Part shown: in pieces, positions 13,829-14,077 of the stretch
How positions within the stretch are numbered: the first letter of the stretch is position 1
Layout of the letters: the number at the start of each line of letters is the position of its first letter
Assembly (NCBI GenBank): GCA_934129785.1
Contig: CAKOWW010000025.1
Span: 1 to 14,077, forward strand
DNA length: 14,077 nt
Origin: an uncultured Clostridia bacterium
GTDB taxonomy: Bacteria > Bacillota > Clostridia > TANB77 > CAG-508
Reading direction: 5' to 3'
Program-made: the position numbers and the translations under genes
The notes under the pieces: generated by a model
Seen by the model: the letters and a program-made list of their open reading frames with translations, nothing else
Databases searched by the model: none
Told to the model about the DNA's origin: nothing

Positions 13829-14077
13829 TTATAATTTTTCAATTTCTTCTTTAGTTAATCCAGTTATTTTTGATATTGTAGAATTATCCATATTTTCTTC
13901 TTTCATCTTTTTAGCGATTTCAAGTTTTTCCTTTCTTTTTCCTTCAAGGGTTCCAGAATCATGTCCAGTATTATATCCAGAACCATATCCAAAGTTATAT
14001 CCTGAGTCATAGCCTTTATCATACCCAGCATCTTCTATTGCTTTTTGATCCATTATGTACTTTTGTCTTAATTCTGC
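13829..14077 (-). CDS. Rpn-family PD-(D/E)XK nuclease/transposase-like protein, C-terminal fragment
   Basis: The frame is open to the right edge, so this is the 3' end of a longer gene; the ATG at 14053 is internal. The visible 82 residues begin AELRQKYIMDQKAI and continue with a Gly-Tyr repeat in steps of four (GYDKGYDSGYNFGYGSGYN). A helical KRKEKLEIAKKMKEENMD and the ending ISKITGLTKEEIEKL follow. The tail KxEIAKKM...I..ITGLT.EEI is the usual C-terminus of Rpn-family nuclease/transposase-like proteins, where the Gly-rich stretch usually reads like EEGLEEG. Tyr in place of Glu is a local variation. Together with the fragment at the left edge, this makes two Rpn-type genes about 14 kb apart on the same strand. 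The catalytic domain is outside the window. Confidence 0.75.
   Translation of the reverse strand, partial: AELRQKYIMDQKAIEDAGYDKGYDSGYNFGYGSGYNTGHDSGTLEGKRKEKLEIAKKMKEENMDNSTISKITGLTKEEIEKL

Noticed and set aside
1..14077. CRISPR array or rRNA genes
   Set aside because: No regularly spaced repeats and no rRNA-like conserved blocks were seen on either strand.

Overview
This is a very AT-rich window from a low-GC Gram-positive bacterium, most likely an uncultured Clostridia-type gut lineage. The evidence is the radA-disA pair, a Firmicutes-type mreB, trpS-obg and tsaE-tsaB-rimI blocks, AGGAGG-type ribosome binding sites, AGA-dominated arginine codons, and a prepilin of the G|ITLIALVITII type. 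The lineage is inferred from gene style only.

Layout, left to right. The minus strand carries the 5' end of an Rpn-family nuclease gene cut by the window edge, then a large prepilin/FGE-like surface protein, an intergenic stretch with two mirror-image hairpins, tRNA-Gln and tRNA-His behind a consensus promoter, a membrane-anchored cyclophilin, disA, radA, a 100-residue unknown protein, mtaB and mreB. A divergent intergenic region with back-to-back promoters and a 121-bp palindromic element separates mreB from the plus-strand operon tsaE-tsaB-rimI. That operon meets trpS-obg (minus strand) head-on at a shared bidirectional terminator. The right edge holds the 3' end of a second Rpn-family gene.

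Main result: five genes (Rpn fragment, prepilin, radA, mtaB, obg) are interrupted by six +1 frame changes, two of them in radA. All six are built the same way. The zero-frame codon at the break is CGG; skipping its C and reading the following GGN as glycine restores the conserved family sequence. My hand scan found no other in-frame CGG in any gene here, so in this window in-frame CGG and +1 frame change coincide completely. CGA, CGC and AGA are still used as arginine. The rebuilt proteins have normal family lengths (RadA 453, MtaB 440, Obg 424 residues). The sequence therefore suggests either recurrent +1 frameshifting or quadruplet decoding at CGG in an organism that cannot read CGG normally, or a systematic base-insertion artefact. 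The frame-specific pattern favours biology, but only reads, peptides and the genome's tRNA set can decide.

The genes cover core functions: tRNA modification (TsaE, TsaB, MtaB), tRNA charging (TrpS), genome maintenance and c-di-AMP signalling (RadA, DisA), ribosome assembly (Obg) and cell shape (MreB). The outer parts of the window (Rpn genes, prepilin cassette, hairpin pair) look more variable.
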